Origin: Croceivirga thetidis | GTDB lineage: Bacteria; Bacteroidota; Bacteroidia; Flavobacteriales; Flavobacteriaceae | DNA length: 64,000 nucleotides | Direction: 5' to 3' | Assembly: GCF_012272815.1 (NCBI RefSeq) | Contig: NZ_JAAWWL010000001.1 | Location: 1-64,000, forward strand | Shown: positions 63,441-64,000 of the stretch, piece by piece | Layout of the letters: every line of letters starts with the position of its first letter | How positions within the stretch are numbered: position 1 is the stretch's first letter | Position numbers and translations under genes: made by a program | The notes under the pieces: model-generated | Seen by the model: the letters and a program-made list of their open reading frames with translations, nothing else | Database searches by the model: none | What the model was told of the DNA's origin: nothing

Positions 63441-64000
63441 TCAACGCAGGATAAAACCACTTTTCATTGGATCTTCAGGATCAATTAAAAAGGTATGTTG
63501 TCCAGTAATATGAGCGGTACCCTCGACCTCCGGAATTACAGCATTGTACTTACCATATTTTTGTTCGGCAACTACACTTCCTTTAAAAACAGAACCCGTA
63601 ATACTTTCAATATTGACAGATTTACCCTGTTCAATTTCTCTTCTTTCCCAATGAATTGCCATTCTCCCTGATACTCCTGAGCCTGTAGGGCAACGGTCTA
63701 CTTCACCATCAGCAAAAATACAGACGTTTTTACTGTGTATATGATTCTTTTTCGATGGACCAATAAAAATTGTGCCGTACAAAAAGCTTAAATCATTTTC
63801 AAAGGGATGTTCAATTTCAGAATTAATGGACATTACTGCATGCTTAATGTCCATGCCGATTTGAATTAGTTTTTGATATGAAGCAGGCTCAAGGTCAATA
63901 TTTAACTTGTTCTTGTTCAAATCTACATATGCATAAAACGCTCCACCATAGGCCAAATCATAAATAACTTCCCCTACTCCTGGAACGATCACTTTTTTAT
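63441..64000 (-). CDS. Proline racemase-family protein, 3' part (trans-3-hydroxyproline dehydratase-like)
   Basis: The reading frame stays open to the window end, so the N-terminal half, including the first catalytic cysteine region, lies outside. At least 186 residues are visible. The core DLAYGGAFYAYVDLNKNK and NDLSFLYGTIFIGP are characteristic of the family. The C-terminal active-site loop reads DRCPTGSGVSGR (about 63670-63712). Epimerases and racemases have Cys where Thr stands here (DRSPCGTG), and the Thr form with TGSG is typical of trans-3-hydroxy-L-proline dehydratases. A cysteine occupies the Ser position two residues earlier. Dehydratase activity is the likelier call. Confidence 0.88.
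   Translation of the reverse strand, partial: KKVIVPGVGEVIYDLAYGGAFYAYVDLNKNKLNIDLEPASYQKLIQIGMDIKHAVMSINSEIEHPFENDLSFLYGTIFIGPSKKNHIHSKNVCIFADGEVDRCPTGSGVSGRMAIHWERREIEQGKSVNIESITGSVFKGSVVAEQKYGKYNAVIPEVEGTAHITGQHTFLIDPEDPMKSGFILR

Overview
The window is a chromosomal segment of a member of the Bacteroidota, most likely a marine Flavobacteriaceae. The evidence is two type B (gliding-motility-associated) C-terminal sorting domains, one type A sorting domain, a PorP/SprF outer-membrane partner, a type IX secretion plug (DUF5103) protein, a complete sodium-pumping NADH:quinone reductase operon, low GC, and several Bacteroidetes-style TAnnTTTG promoter elements. The genus cannot be fixed from the sequence alone. 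No tRNA, rRNA, insertion sequence or CRISPR array was seen.

Layout. 1-10.1 kb: the 3' part of a giant Calx-beta repeat surface adhesin, followed by its SprF-like partner and an OmpA/PD40 protein, ending in a strong terminator. 10.1-22.6 kb: mostly minus-strand genes: a small MscS channel, an ECF sigma factor with a 62-residue companion, a GNAT-kynureninase-MFS operon, a TatA-like protein with a PAP2 phosphatase, and an M1 metallopeptidase near a DUF6702 protein and two CarboxypepD_reg-like paralogues. A lipoprotein, a TonB-plug-like regulatory-domain protein and an O-methyltransferase lie between them on the plus strand.

22.8-34.3 kb: a large trimeric-fibre-like exported protein with phage-tail-type repeats, a second type B cargo protein, a Tat-exported M15 peptidase, an M48 peptidase, a 55-residue membrane protein, an ankyrin protein, then gpmI, map and a methyltransferase. 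34.5-41.9 kb: a 1425-residue type A T9SS cargo protein and a 981-residue beta-helix lipoprotein.

41.9-49.5 kb (minus): nqrABCDEF, then a 122-residue conserved protein and apbE, whose product attaches FMN to NqrB and NqrC. 49.6-58.8 kb (plus): the T9SS plug protein, DUF3667, apaG, pruA, a thioesterase, a secreted M14-like deacylase, a TIR-transmembrane-propeller protein, DUF4442 and an exported DinB protein. 58.8-64 kb: rsmG, a fatty acid desaturase, an aminotransferase, a GH5 lipoprotein and the 3' part of a proline racemase-family gene cut by the window end.

How the genes fit together: a large share of the window builds, exports or carries surface proteins (T9SS cargo, partner and plug; Tat; lipoproteins; periplasmic peptidases). 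The nqr-apbE block supplies sodium-motive respiration. The least explained gene is the membrane-anchored TIR protein at 55.7-57.6 kb.
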